Assembly (NCBI RefSeq): GCF_008641065.1 | Contig: NZ_VTRS01000001.1 | Span: forward strand, 124,001 to 188,000 | Direction of reading: 5' to 3' | Length of the DNA stretch: 64,000 nt | DNA from: Rhabdaerophilum calidifontis | GTDB taxonomy: Bacteria; Pseudomonadota; Alphaproteobacteria; Rhizobiales; Beijerinckiaceae | In this document: positions 1 to 8,706 of the stretch, in pieces | How the letters are laid out: every line of letters begins with the position of its first letter | Position numbering within the stretch: the stretch's first letter is position 1 | The notes under the pieces: generated by a model | The model's database searches: none | The model's input: only the letters and a program-made list of their open reading frames with translations | Told to the model about the DNA's origin: nothing | Position numbers and translations under genes: made by a program

Positions 1-137
1 TATACAGCAGAGCCATGGCTGCTTTTGGATCCGGCAGCTCCGATGGCGCTTGTGGGTGGCAGCGGATTTCCGCATTGGAGTGGTCTAAAGAAAAACAATA
101 AGAAAGAAATCTCTTTTCTCTTTTTCGGGAGTCTGTG
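1..137. other. AT-rich non-coding flank upstream of hemE
   Basis: No gene is supported here. Bases of roughly 88-126 are strikingly A+T-rich (runs of A, then mixed C/T) against a GC-rich background. In several alphaproteobacteria, including Caulobacter and rhizobia, the chromosome origin lies directly upstream of hemE, so this may be the edge of oriC or of the hemE promoter. I see no consensus DnaA box (TTATNCACA) in these bases, so the origin idea rests on context only. Confidence 0.4.
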
Positions 138-1163
138 GTGAGCGTGAAGCCCTTCCTCGACCTGTTTCGAGGCTCGCGACCGGCAAGGCCACCGATATGG
201 CTGATGCGGCAGGCGGGGCGCTATCTTCCGGAATATCGCGAAACGCGGAAGCGTGCGCCGAGCTTCCTCGATTTCTGCTATACGCCGGAACTTGCGATCG
301 AGGCCACACTCCAGCCGATCCGGCGGTTCGGGTTCGACGCGGCGATCATCTTCTCGGATATCCTGGTCATTCCAGATGCACTTGGCCAGCCGGTGCGGTT
401 CGTCGAGGGCGAGGGCCCGCGCCTTGACCCGATCGAGGAGCCCTCGCATCTGTCCCGGCTTGCATCGGATCTCGATGTCGAGCGGCTGGAGCCGGTTTAT
501 GCGGCACTCCGAGGGACCCGTGCAGCGCTGCCTGACGACACGGCGCTGATCGGGTTCTGCGGCGCGCCATGGACCCTCGCCACCTATATGATTGCCGGGC
601 GCGGCACGCCGGATCAGGCCCCGGCGAGGATCTTCGCCTATCGGCATCCCGTCGCGTTCGCCGGGCTGATCGAGCGGCTTGTTGAAGCCTGTACCGAGCA
701 TCTCATGCGACAGATTGAAGCCGGCGCGGAAGCGGTGCAGGTCTTCGATTCCTGGGCAGGCATTCTCCCCGAGGATGAGTTCCGGGCATGGTGTGTCGAG
801 CCGGTAGCGCGGATTGTCTGGGCGCTTCGGCAGAAGCATCCGCAAGTGCCGATCATCGGCTTCCCGCGTGCCATTGCAGGCGGATATCGCGCTTTCGCGG
901 AGGCGACACAGGTCGATGCGCTGGGGCTTGATACGGCGGCGCGTCTTGGCAATGCCGTGGAAGAGCTAGACGACAGGGTCGTCACGCAAGGCAATCTCGA
1001 CCCGCTGGTTTTGCTGGCAGGCGGTTCGGCGCTCGATCACGCACTCGATGCCCTGCTCGCTGTGACCGAGGATGCGCGTCACATTGTCAATCTCGGCCAT
1101 GGCATCCTGCCGCCGACACCGATCGCGCATGTCGAGCGGCTGATCGAGAGGGTGCGCGGCTGA
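138..1163 (+). CDS. hemE: Uroporphyrinogen decarboxylase
   Basis: HemE removes four acetate carboxyls from uroporphyrinogen III to give coproporphyrinogen III in cytosolic heme synthesis. The protein is about 341 residues, the normal family length. It carries both family signatures: LMRQAGRYLPEYR near the N-terminus, which holds substrate-binding arginines, and GFCGAPWTLATYMIAG in the middle. The C-terminal NLGHGILPPTP segment is also typical. Two GTG codons are adjacent at 135 and 138. I prefer 138 because GGGAG at 127-131 then has a 6-base spacing. The stop overlaps the hemJ ATG by one base (TGATG), so the two heme genes are translationally coupled. The identification is secure; only the first codon is uncertain. 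Confidence 0.97.
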   Translation: MSVKPFLDLFRGSRPARPPIWLMRQAGRYLPEYRETRKRAPSFLDFCYTPELAIEATLQPIRRFGFDAAIIFSDILVIPDALGQPVRFVEGEGPRLDPIEEPSHLSRLASDLDVERLEPVYAALRGTRAALPDDTALIGFCGAPWTLATYMIAGRGTPDQAPARIFAYRHPVAFAGLIERLVEACTEHLMRQIEAGAEAVQVFDSWAGILPEDEFRAWCVEPVARIVWALRQKHPQVPIIGFPRAIAGGYRAFAEATQVDALGLDTAARLGNAVEELDDRVVTQGNLDPLVLLAGGSALDHALDALLAVTEDARHIVNLGHGILPPTPIAHVERLIERVRG

Positions 1164-1588
1164 TGCTCGACCTCTGGCTCAAGGCATTGCATGTCGCTGC
1201 CGTGATATCCTGGATGGCTGGCCTTTTTTATCTGCCAAGACTGTTCGTCTATCATGCCGGAACGGTGCCGGGCTCGGAAGCGAGCGAAACCTTCAAGGTG
1301 ATGGAACGCCGACTTTATCGGTTCATCATGCGCCCGGCGATGCTGGTGACGTGGCTGGTGGGGTTGTGGCTCGCCTGGTCGAGCTTCGGCTTCCAAGGCG
1401 GCTGGCTGCATGCGAAGATCGCGCTGGTAACCATGATGAGTGGACATCATGCCCTGCAGGGGCGCTGGCTGCGCGAACTCGCCGAGGATCGCCGGAGCCG
1501 GTCGGCCCGCTTTTTCCGGATCCAGAACGAGGTGCCGACGCTGCTGATGCTCGCGATCCTGGTTCTGGTGATCGTCAAGCCGTTCTGA
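1163..1588 (+). CDS. hemJ: Protoporphyrinogen IX oxidase HemJ
   Basis: HemJ is the membrane-bound, oxygen-independent-type protoporphyrinogen oxidase found in many proteobacteria that lack HemG or HemY. It catalyses the penultimate step to heme. The 141-residue protein has about four hydrophobic helices. The N-terminal segment WLKALHVAAVISWMAGLFYLPRLFVYH contains the conserved His of helix 1 and the YLPRLFVYH motif, and a second conserved region (HHALQGRWLRE) follows helix 3. The start overlaps the hemE stop by one base, placing two heme-pathway genes in one unit. Length and motifs match the family well. Confidence 0.95.
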   Translation: MLDLWLKALHVAAVISWMAGLFYLPRLFVYHAGTVPGSEASETFKVMERRLYRFIMRPAMLVTWLVGLWLAWSSFGFQGGWLHAKIALVTMMSGHHALQGRWLRELAEDRRSRSARFFRIQNEVPTLLMLAILVLVIVKPF

Positions 1589-1682
1589 CGCGCCGCAAGG
1601 TGGGCTTGAGCTTGCGCACAAAACAGGCTAACAGCCGACGATCAGCGTTCCTCCCCTGATCTGCGGAGTAGCCTGTACGCGG

Positions 1683-1724
1683 GCCGGCCGAGATGATGAT
1701 CTCTCATCGGTGATCGGGGCCGGC
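1683..1724 (+). promoter_or_regulatory. Nested inverted repeat in the rho leader
   Basis: In the 209-base gap before rho, GCCGGC at 1683-1688 can pair with GCCGGC at 1719-1724. Between them GAGAT (1690-1694) and ATCTC (1699-1703) form a perfect 5-bp stem with a GATG loop. No T-run follows, so it does not look like an intrinsic terminator. Rho genes are commonly autoregulated through their leaders; a role here is inference. Confidence 0.4.
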
Positions 1725-1797
1725 GCATCCTTAAAGTCCCCCTCAGTTTGCAGGATCGCGGTCTCGTGGTCCGCATGTCAGCCAAGGTCAATTACCG

Positions 1798-3063
1798 ATG
1801 CGGGAGATCAAACTCCACGATCTTAAGCGCAAGTCGCCGACGGAGCTCCTCAGCTTTGCCGAGGAGCTCGAAGTGGAGGGGGCCAGCACCATGCGCAAGC
1901 AGGAGCTGATGTTTGCGATCCTCAAGCAGCTTGCGGCCAGCGACACCGAGATTATCGGCGAGGGGGTGATCGAGGTTCTGCAGGACGGGTTCGGATTCCT
2001 TCGTTCTCCCGACGCGAATTACCTCGCCGGGCCGGATGATATTTATGTCTCGCCAGCGCAGATCCGGCGTTTTTCCTTGCGCACCGGCGATACGGTCGAG
2101 GGTCAGATCCGGTCCCCGCGCGAGGGCGAACGCTATTTCGCGCTGCTGAAGGTCAACACGATCAATTTCGAGGATCCGGACAAGGCCCGACACAAGGTTC
2201 ATTTCGACAATCTGACACCGCTTTACCCTGACCAGCGGTTGAAGCTCGAGAATCCCGATCCGACGAAGAAGGACATGTCAGCGCGGGTGATCGATATCGT
2301 GGCGCCGATCGGCAAGGGTCAGCGCGCGCTGATCGTGGCGCCGCCGCGCACAGGCAAGACGGTGCTGCTGCAGAACATCGCCCAATCGATCACGGCGAAT
2401 CACCCCGAATGCTATCTCATCGTGCTGCTGATCGACGAGCGGCCGGAAGAAGTGACGGATATGCAGCGCTCGGTGCGCGGCGAGGTCGTCTCCTCGACCT
2501 TCGACGAACCGGCAACACGGCATGTCCAGGTGGCCGAGATGGTCATCGAGAAGGCCAAGCGCCTCGTCGAGCACGGTCGCGATGTCGTCATCCTGCTCGA
2601 TTCGATCACGCGCCTCGGCCGCGCCTACAACACCGTGGTGCCCTCCTCCGGCAAGGTGCTGACCGGCGGCGTCGATGCCAATGCGCTCCAGCGGCCGAAG
2701 CGCTTCTTCGGCGCGGCCCGCAACATCGAGGAAGGGGGGTCGCTGACGATCATCGCGACTGCGCTGATCGATACCGGCTCGCGCATGGACGAGGTGATTT
2801 TCGAGGAGTTCAAGGGCACTGGCAATTCCGAGATCGTCCTTGATCGCAAGGTTGCCGACAAGCGGGTCTTTCCGGCGCTCGACATTCTCAAATCCGGCAC
2901 CCGCAAGGAAGAGCTCATCACGGCGCGCGACCAGCTCCAGAAGACCTATGTGCTGCGCCGCATCCTCAACCCGATGGGCCCGCAGGACGCGATCGAGTTC
3001 CTGCTCGGCAAGCTGCGCGAGACCAAAGTCAACGATGAGTTCTTCGAGCGGATGAACACCTGA
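1798..3063 (+). CDS. rho: Transcription termination factor Rho
   Basis: Rho is a hexameric RNA-dependent ATPase that terminates transcription of untranslated RNA. At 421 residues it is full length without the large insertions seen in some phyla. The Rho_N helix bundle is at about 1-45 and the OB-fold RNA-binding domain at about 50-120 ([17 protein letters not shown]). Walker A APPRTGKT is at 181-188 and Walker B VILLD near 268, followed by the Q-loop/R-loop region ([12 protein letters not shown]). ATG at 1798 is preceded by AAGG about 10 bases upstream. The hemE-hemJ-rho-mnmE order is typical of alphaproteobacteria. Confidence 0.98.
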   Translation: MREIKLHDLKRKSPTELLSFAEELEVEGASTMRKQELMFAILKQLAASDTEIIGEGVIEVLQDGFGFLRSPDANYLAGPDDIYVSPAQIRRFSLRTGDTVEGQIRSPREGERYFALLKVNTINFEDPDKARHKVHFDNLTPLYPDQRLKLENPDPTKKDMSARVIDIVAPIGKGQRALIVAPPRTGKTVLLQNIAQSITANHPECYLIVLLIDERPEEVTDMQRSVRGEVVSSTFDEPATRHVQVAEMVIEKAKRLVEHGRDVVILLDSITRLGRAYNTVVPSSGKVLTGGVDANALQRPKRFFGAARNIEEGGSLTIIATALIDTGSRMDEVIFEEFKGTGNSEIVLDRKVADKRVFPALDILKSGTRKEELITARDQLQKTYVLRRILNPMGPQDAIEFLLGKLRETKVNDEFFERMNT

Positions 3064-3099
3064 CACCCGGTCGGCCAGCGGAGGGTTCCGGGAGGCATC

Positions 3100-4410
3100 A
3101 TGCCACGCGACACGATCTTCGCCCTGAGTTCCGGATCGGGGCCCGCAGGGGTGGCCATCATCCGTCTTTCCGGACCCGCCGCATTCGATTCGGCGACGAA
3201 ACTGTGCGGCGGGCTCCCGAGGCCGCGGCAAATGGGGCTGCGACGGCTCCGCGACCCGGCTGACGCTTCTCTGATCGACGAGGCGCTGGTGGCGGTTTTT
3301 CCCGGGCCGGGAAGCTTCACCGGCGAGGATGTGGTAGAGCTGCATGTTCACGGCTCGGTTGCGGTCATCCGCCATATCGCTGCCGTGCTCGGCGAGATGC
3401 CGGGGCTGCGAGGCGCGGATCCGGGTGAGTTTACCTATCGCGCCTTCGAGGCCGGAAAGCTCGATCTGGTCGAGGTCGAGGCCCTTGGCGATCTTCTGGC
3501 GGCTGAGACGCGGGTCCAGGCGCGTCTTGCCCAGATCCACCAGCAGCATCTCCATCGCGCGGCCGAGGATTGGCGGCGACAGATGCTCGAACTTTTGGCG
3601 CTGACCGAAGCCGGGATCGATTTCTCAGACGAAGCGGATGTCGTCACGCAGCTCGATTCGCAAGTGGAACGAGATATTGCCGCACTGATGGCGCAGATGC
3701 GGGCGGCTGCGGCTACCTTCAGCCATGCCGAGCGGATGCGGCGTGGATTCCGCGTTGCGGTCATGGGACCGCCGAATGCCGGAAAGTCCACGCTCGTCAA
3801 CACATTGGCGGCGCGGGACATCGCGATCACCTCGCCGATTCCAGGGACGACGCGCGACAGTATCGAGGTTCATCTCGATCTGGGCGGGCTCCCGGTGACG
3901 CTGATCGATACGGCGGGGTTGCGCGAAACCCTTGATTCAATTGAGCAGATGGGCATTGCCCGTGCCGAGGTGGCGGCGGCCTCGGCGGATCTTGTGCTCT
4001 GGCTTTCACCAGACGACATGCCGGCAGGGGATTATTCTGCACCGGTTATTTCGATTCGGAGTCGTTCTGACGAAATGTCGCATCAGTCCAGGGTCGAGCA
4101 TGCCGGTCTCGCGATTTCCTGCCATACCGGCGCCGGACTTCAGGATCTGATCGGGCTGATTCGCAAACGTGCCGAATCTGCGTTGATGAACTGCCAATCG
4201 GATATGATTGTTGCCCACGAAAGGCAGCGACGGGCGGTGCTGGATGCGGCCGATGCGCTGGATGCCGCGTTGAGTTGCCCGGAGGCGATGCCGGAGTTGC
4301 GCGCGGAGGAAATCCGCCGGGCTGTCCGAGCGGTAGAAAGGCTGGTGGGACGGATTGATTGCGAGGAAATTCTCGATGCGATCTTTTCGCGTTTCTGTAT
4401 CGGCAAGTAG
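3100..4410 (+). CDS. mnmE: tRNA uridine-5-carboxymethylaminomethyl GTPase MnmE
   Basis: MnmE works with MnmG to build the cmnm5 modification at wobble U34 of several tRNAs, using GTP, methylene-THF and glycine. The 436-residue protein has the N-terminal THF-binding domain (about 1-118), a helical domain and an inserted Ras-like G domain with P-loop GPPNAGKST at about 223-231, PGTTRD for G2 and DTAGLRE near 269. The C-terminus ends in CIGK, the conserved catalytic cysteine tail. Its partner mnmG starts 35 bases downstream, across a parS site. The family member is complete and typical. Confidence 0.98.
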   Translation: MPRDTIFALSSGSGPAGVAIIRLSGPAAFDSATKLCGGLPRPRQMGLRRLRDPADASLIDEALVAVFPGPGSFTGEDVVELHVHGSVAVIRHIAAVLGEMPGLRGADPGEFTYRAFEAGKLDLVEVEALGDLLAAETRVQARLAQIHQQHLHRAAEDWRRQMLELLALTEAGIDFSDEADVVTQLDSQVERDIAALMAQMRAAAATFSHAERMRRGFRVAVMGPPNAGKSTLVNTLAARDIAITSPIPGTTRDSIEVHLDLGGLPVTLIDTAGLRETLDSIEQMGIARAEVAAASADLVLWLSPDDMPAGDYSAPVISIRSRSDEMSHQSRVEHAGLAISCHTGAGLQDLIGLIRKRAESALMNCQSDMIVAHERQRRAVLDAADALDAALSCPEAMPELRAEEIRRAVRAVERLVGRIDCEEILDAIFSRFCIGK

Positions 4411-4415
4411 CGCGG

Positions 4416-4431
4416 TGTTTCACGTGAAACA
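4416..4431. promoter_or_regulatory. parS centromere site 1 (ParB binding)
   Basis: The 16 bases form a perfect palindrome of the universal parS consensus TGTTTCACGTGAAACA. The site lies in the 35-base gap between mnmE and mnmG, about 3.4 kb from parB. ParB loads at parS and, as a CTP-dependent clamp, spreads to build the partition complex moved by ParA. The exact consensus match makes this call very firm. Confidence 0.96.
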
Positions 4432-4445
4432 GGGATGGAACGCGT

Positions 4446-6332
4446 ATGATGGACGAGAGCTTTGATGTCGTCGTTGTCGGCGGCGGCCATGCCGGAACCG
4501 AGGCTGCAGCGGCTGCCACACGGCTCGGCGCGCGGGTCGCGCTGATTACACATCGGCTCGACACAATTGGCGTCATGTCCTGCAATCCTGCGATCGGGGG
4601 GTTGGGCAAAGGACACCTGGTTCGGGAGATCGATGCGCTTGACGGCATCATGGGACGCGCCATCGACCGATCCGGAATTCATTTCAAGGTGCTCAACCGC
4701 AGCAAGGGACCCGCTGTTCGCGGCCCGCGTGCGCAGGCCGACAGGGCTCTGTATCGCAAGGCAATCCGGCAGCTTCTTGAACAGCAGGATCGGCTGGTTC
4801 TCATCGAAGGGGAGGTCGCGGATGTCTCCGTTGACAGGGCGCGCGCATCGGGGGTGGTCCTATCGGATGGCCGTCGATTCGCCTGCGGAGCGATCGTTCT
4901 GACGACGGGAACCTTTCTTCGGGGGATGATCCATGTCGGTCAGCGGCGAGAGCCGGGTGGGCGGATTGGCGATGCGCCGGCGCTGGCGCTCGCGGATCGA
5001 TTGCAAAGTCTGAATTTGCGGCTTGGGCGCCTGAAAACCGGAACTCCGCCGCGTCTAGATGGGCGCAGCATCGATTGGGCCGGTATCGAGATGCAACCAG
5101 GCGATTCGCCTCCGGAACCATTTTCGACATTGACGGAGGCCATCACGCTGCCGCAAATCGCCTGCGGCATCACGCGGACGACGGTGATGACACACGCTAT
5201 TGTCGAAGCCGGCCTGCCGCATTCAGCGATGTATTCGGGCAGTATCCAGGGGCGGGGGCCGCGCTATTGTCCATCCATCGAGGACAAGATCGTGCGTTTC
5301 GGCGATCGTGATAGCCATCAGATCTTCCTGGAGCCGGAAGGGCTCGAAGACGACACGGTCTATCCAAACGGACTTTCGACTTCGCTTCCGGAGAATATCC
5401 AGGCACGCATGATTGCCTCTATTCCTGGCCTTGAGAAGGCGCGGATCCTCCGTCACGGCTATGCCATCGAGTATGATTTCGTGGACCCTCGCGAGCTGGA
5501 GCCCAGCCTTGAGCTTCGCAATTTGCCGGGACTCTTTCTGGCTGGGCAGATCAATGGCACGACAGGGTATGAAGAGGCGGCCGCCCAGGGCCTCGTGGCG
5601 GGAATCAATGCGGCGCGACGCGCGGGGGGCTCCGATGGTGCGGTTTTTCCCCGAACCGAGAGCTATATCGGCGTGATGATCGATGATCTGACTCGCCGAG
5701 GGGTAAGCGAGCCCTATCGAATGTTCACCTCTCGGGCTGAATTTCGTCTGACCCTTCGCGCCGACAATGCGGATTTCCGGTTGACGGATAGAGGGATCGC
5801 CTTGGGTTGTGTTGGCGCGACTCGAAGCAGGCATTTTCAGGACAAGAAAAGGATTCTAAATCGATTCGCTGCCGTTCTGCGCGACATCGCTGCAACGCCT
5901 CAGGACGTTGCGGCAATCGGCAAGAGCGTCAATGCCGACGGCATGCGCCGTGATGGCTTCCGGCTCATGGCAAGCGGCGAGATCCGCTTGCGGGAGCTTG
6001 TTCCCTTAGCCCCCGCATTGGCCGACTGCCCGGATTGGGCTGCCGAGAGCCTTGAAACCGAGGCGCGTTATTCGGTCTATCTCGCGCGCCAGCGTGAAGA
6101 TATCGCTCGCCTCGAGCGGGATCGCGGATTGCTTCTGCCTGACGAACTTGATTATCGAGAGATGGGGGGCCTATCGGCAGAGTTGCGTGGAAAGCTTCAT
6201 GCGATACGCCCTCGATCCATTGCTGAAGCGGCCGATATCGAGGGCATGACACCGTCGGCTTTGGTTTTTCTGGCGGCATTGGCACGTCGGCTCTCCTCGG
6301 GATCGCGTGGAGAAGACAGCCATGCCGCATGA
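4446..6332 (+). CDS. mnmG: tRNA uridine-5-carboxymethylaminomethyl enzyme MnmG
   Basis: MnmG is the FAD- and NADH-binding partner of MnmE in U34 tRNA modification. The 628-residue product opens with the dinucleotide-binding [14 protein letters not shown] motif at about 9-22. It then has the family blocks [24 protein letters not shown] (signature 1) and [17 protein letters not shown] (signature 2). The C-terminal helical domain binding MnmE/tRNA is complete. Two ATG codons are adjacent at 4446 and 4449; either could start the protein. The stop overlaps the proposed rsmG start by 11 bases. The gene is flanked on both sides by parS sites. Confidence 0.97.
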   Translation: MMDESFDVVVVGGGHAGTEAAAAATRLGARVALITHRLDTIGVMSCNPAIGGLGKGHLVREIDALDGIMGRAIDRSGIHFKVLNRSKGPAVRGPRAQADRALYRKAIRQLLEQQDRLVLIEGEVADVSVDRARASGVVLSDGRRFACGAIVLTTGTFLRGMIHVGQRREPGGRIGDAPALALADRLQSLNLRLGRLKTGTPPRLDGRSIDWAGIEMQPGDSPPEPFSTLTEAITLPQIACGITRTTVMTHAIVEAGLPHSAMYSGSIQGRGPRYCPSIEDKIVRFGDRDSHQIFLEPEGLEDDTVYPNGLSTSLPENIQARMIASIPGLEKARILRHGYAIEYDFVDPRELEPSLELRNLPGLFLAGQINGTTGYEEAAAQGLVAGINAARRAGGSDGAVFPRTESYIGVMIDDLTRRGVSEPYRMFTSRAEFRLTLRADNADFRLTDRGIALGCVGATRSRHFQDKKRILNRFAAVLRDIAATPQDVAAIGKSVNADGMRRDGFRLMASGEIRLRELVPLAPALADCPDWAAESLETEARYSVYLARQREDIARLERDRGLLLPDELDYREMGGLSAELRGKLHAIRPRSIAEAADIEGMTPSALVFLAALARRLSSGSRGEDSHAA

Positions 6333-7056
6333 GACGGATGCAATGTTTCGGCTTCCGCTTGGTGTTTCACGTGAAACACGGGCCCGTCTCGAGGGCTTTG
6401 TGACCCTGCTGCGGCAATGGCAATCGCGGATCAATCTTGTTGCGCCGGAAGCGCTGCCCGAGCTTTGGTCGCGCCATGTTGCCGATTCCCTCCAGCTTCA
6501 CATGCTCAAGCCTGCGGCGCGGACTTGGCTTGATCTGGGCTCGGGTGGCGGCTTTCCGGGACTTGTCCTCGCCTGTGTTTTGGCTGATCTTCCTGACGGC
6601 GAGATCCATCTCGTGGAGAGCAACCGCAAGAAGGCAGCGTTCCTCCAGTATGTCGTTTCGCATCTCGCCTTGCCGGCTCGCATCCATGCCCGACGGGTCG
6701 AGGATGTCGTAACGCGTCTCCCGATCCCGGAGATCGTGACCGCGCGCGCCCTGGCTCCGCTTGATGTTTTGCTCGACTACACAATTCCGCTGTTGAAAAG
6801 CGGTGCCGTCGGCCTGTTTCCCAAGGGTCGCGAGCATGCTCGGGAATTGACCGAGGCCATGGATCGCTGGCATTTGTCGTATCGGTTGCACGAAAGCGCA
6901 ACCGATCCGGCAGCGCGGCTCGTCGAGATCATCTCGGCAGAGCGCCGCGACGTTGCCAAGCCCCAGTTTTCCGCCGCGCAGACCGCGGCAGCAGGAGAAA
7001 CGAGCGATGAAGCCGCGAGTTTTGACGGTGGCAAACCAGAAGGGCGGTGTCGGTAA
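6322..7056 (+). CDS. rsmG: 16S rRNA (guanine-N7) methyltransferase RsmG
   Basis: RsmG methylates G527 of 16S rRNA. The SAM-binding core is visible as [16 protein letters not shown], followed by [13 protein letters not shown] and the RALAPL motif. The ATG at 6322 overlaps the mnmG 3' end by 11 bases; a second ATG at 6343 is possible. The product of about 244 residues exceeds the roughly 205-215 usual for the family. The excess is a C-terminal tail rich in Ala, Ser and Glu that runs 50 bases into parA in another frame. A perfect parS lies within codons for VSRET near the N-terminus. Function is clear; the tail is the unusual part. Confidence 0.95.
   Translation: MPHETDAMFRLPLGVSRETRARLEGFVTLLRQWQSRINLVAPEALPELWSRHVADSLQLHMLKPAARTWLDLGSGGGFPGLVLACVLADLPDGEIHLVESNRKKAAFLQYVVSHLALPARIHARRVEDVVTRLPIPEIVTARALAPLDVLLDYTIPLLKSGAVGLFPKGREHARELTEAMDRWHLSYRLHESATDPAARLVEIISAERRDVAKPQFSAAQTAAAGETSDEAASFDGGKPEGRCR
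6363..6378. promoter_or_regulatory. parS centromere site 2 inside rsmG
   Basis: A second perfect TGTTTCACGTGAAACA palindrome lies within the rsmG reading frame, where it encodes the conserved-looking VSRET segment. It is 1.9 kb from site 1 and 0.6 kb upstream of parA. parS sites inside gidB/rsmG genes are known in other bacteria, so the site is read both as DNA centromere and as codons. Confidence 0.96.
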
Positions 7057-7792
7057 GACGACGACCGCCATCAATCTCGGCACTGCACTCGCCGCGATCG
7101 GCGAACGCGTGTTGCTGATCGATCTCGATCCGCAAGGCAATGCCTCGACCGGTCTCGGGATCGAGACGCGATCGCGGCGCCTCTCGGCTTACGATGTCCT
7201 GCTCGGCGATACGTCGATCACGGAGGCCGCGATCGAAACGGATGTGCCGCGGGTCTCGATTGTTCCGGCGACGATGGATCTGCTCGGCGCGGAAATCACG
7301 CTGGCCGCGCGCAAGGACCGCACGCATCGGCTCAAACAGGCGATCGATGCGCTGGGCTCGAGCTACAGCTATGTGCTGATTGATTGCCCGCCGTCGCTCA
7401 ACCTGCTGACCGTGAATGCAATGGCGGCGGCCGACGGCATCCTCGTGCCGCTGCAATGCGAGTTCTTCGCGCTGGAAGGGCTCTCGCAGCTTCTCAAGAC
7501 CGTCGAGCAGGTGCGCGCAACGATCAATCCCGATCTCGAGATCCATGGCGTGGTGCTGACAATGTTCGATCCGCGAAACAATCTCGCGGGTCAGGTCATT
7601 CGCGATGTCCGGCAATTTCTCGGGGCCAAGGTGTTCGAGACGGTTATCCCGCGCAATGTTCGCGTCTCTGAAGCGCCGTCCTATGGCAAGCCGGTCCTGC
7701 TTTACGATCTCAAATGCGCCGGCAGCCAGGCGTATCTGAAGCTGGCATCCGAGGTGATCCAGCGTGAGCGGCTGTTGCAGGCGGCCGAGTGA
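7007..7792 (+). CDS. parA: Chromosome partitioning ATPase ParA
   Basis: ParA is the nucleoid-bound ATPase that moves ParB-parS complexes during chromosome segregation. The product is about 261 residues and has the deviant Walker A motif [10 protein letters not shown] at 11-20, including the signature lysine. It also shows DLDPQGNASTG and Walker B YVLIDCPPSL. I chose ATG 7007 because AGGAG at 6993-6997 is well spaced and the protein then begins with the standard [14 protein letters not shown]. An upstream ATG in the same frame adds 18 basic residues lying inside rsmG and is unlikely. The parB start follows within 15 bases. Confidence 0.97.
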   Translation: MKPRVLTVANQKGGVGKTTTAINLGTALAAIGERVLLIDLDPQGNASTGLGIETRSRRLSAYDVLLGDTSITEAAIETDVPRVSIVPATMDLLGAEITLAARKDRTHRLKQAIDALGSSYSYVLIDCPPSLNLLTVNAMAAADGILVPLQCEFFALEGLSQLLKTVEQVRATINPDLEIHGVVLTMFDPRNNLAGQVIRDVRQFLGAKVFETVIPRNVRVSEAPSYGKPVLLYDLKCAGSQAYLKLASEVIQRERLLQAAE

Positions 7793-7806
7793 TTCGGGAG
7801 CGAAAC

Positions 7807-8706
7807 ATGGCGGATGAAAACCCCAAGATGCGCCTCGGCCGCGGCCTCGCGGCCTTACTCGGCGATGTCGGCAACGAAACGACAGCCGAGGCGCGGCACC
7901 GCAGCCAGCGACGGGTCCCGATCGAGTTCCTGCGACCCAACCCGTTGAATCCTCGACAGAGCTTCCCGGAAGCCGAGCTGGAGGAATTGGCGGCTTCGAT
8001 TCGGGAGCGTGACATTATTCAGCCGATCGTGGTGCGCGGGGTCGCCGGAACGGTTGATGCGTTCGAAATCATTGCCGGCGAGCGGCGCTGGCGCGCGGCG
8101 CAACGGGCCGGTCTGCATGATGTGCCGGTGGTGATCGTCGAGGCGGATGATCGCCAGGCACTGGAATTCGCGATCATCGAGAACATCCAGCGGGCCGATC
8201 TCAACCCGATGGACGAGGCCCGGGGTTACGAGAACCTGATCGCGCAATTCGGGTATTCGCAATCCGATCTCGCCAAGGTGATGGGCAAGAGTCGCAGCCA
8301 TGTGGCGAATACGTTGCGGCTGGCCCGGCTGCCGGACCGAGTCAAGGAAATGGTCGTCGGCGGGGATCTTTCCGCCGGGCATGCCCGCGCGTTGCTTGCG
8401 GTTTCCGATCCGGAGCTGATCGCCCGCAGGATTGTCGCCCAGGGGCTGACGGTGCGCGATATTGAACGCATCGCGCAGCGCGAGGCGGAAAGCCCCGAAG
8501 AGGCAAAGCCCCCCAAGCACAAATCCGCGGAGCGCGACGCGGACACCGCCGCACTCGAGGCGCGCCTGTCCGACATTCTTGGGCTCGAAGTCTCGATCGA
8601 CCATCGCGGGGACAAGGGCGGCGCGGTGCGCATCCGCTACCGGACCCTCGAGCAGCTCGAAGCCCTGAGTCATCGCCTCGCAAGCATCGCCTCAGCGCCG
8701 GCGTGA
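7807..8706 (+). CDS. parB: Chromosome partitioning protein ParB
   Basis: ParB binds parS, loads as a CTP-dependent sliding clamp and stimulates ParA. The 299-residue protein starts with the ParA-interacting MRLGRGLAALLGD segment. It has the N-engaging domain with the CTP-binding arginine motif GERRWRA at 91-97, a helix-turn-helix around 155-180 (QSDLAKVMGKSRSHVANTLRL) and a C-terminal dimerization region. GGGAG at 7796-7800 favours ATG 7807 over the GTG at 7789 that overlaps the parA stop. Two matching parS sites lie upstream in this window. The 3' end overlaps convergent holA by 15 bases. Confidence 0.97.
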   Translation: MADENPKMRLGRGLAALLGDVGNETTAEARHRSQRRVPIEFLRPNPLNPRQSFPEAELEELAASIRERDIIQPIVVRGVAGTVDAFEIIAGERRWRAAQRAGLHDVPVVIVEADDRQALEFAIIENIQRADLNPMDEARGYENLIAQFGYSQSDLAKVMGKSRSHVANTLRLARLPDRVKEMVVGGDLSAGHARALLAVSDPELIARRIVAQGLTVRDIERIAQREAESPEEAKPPKHKSAERDADTAALEARLSDILGLEVSIDHRGDKGGAVRIRYRTLEQLEALSHRLASIASAPA

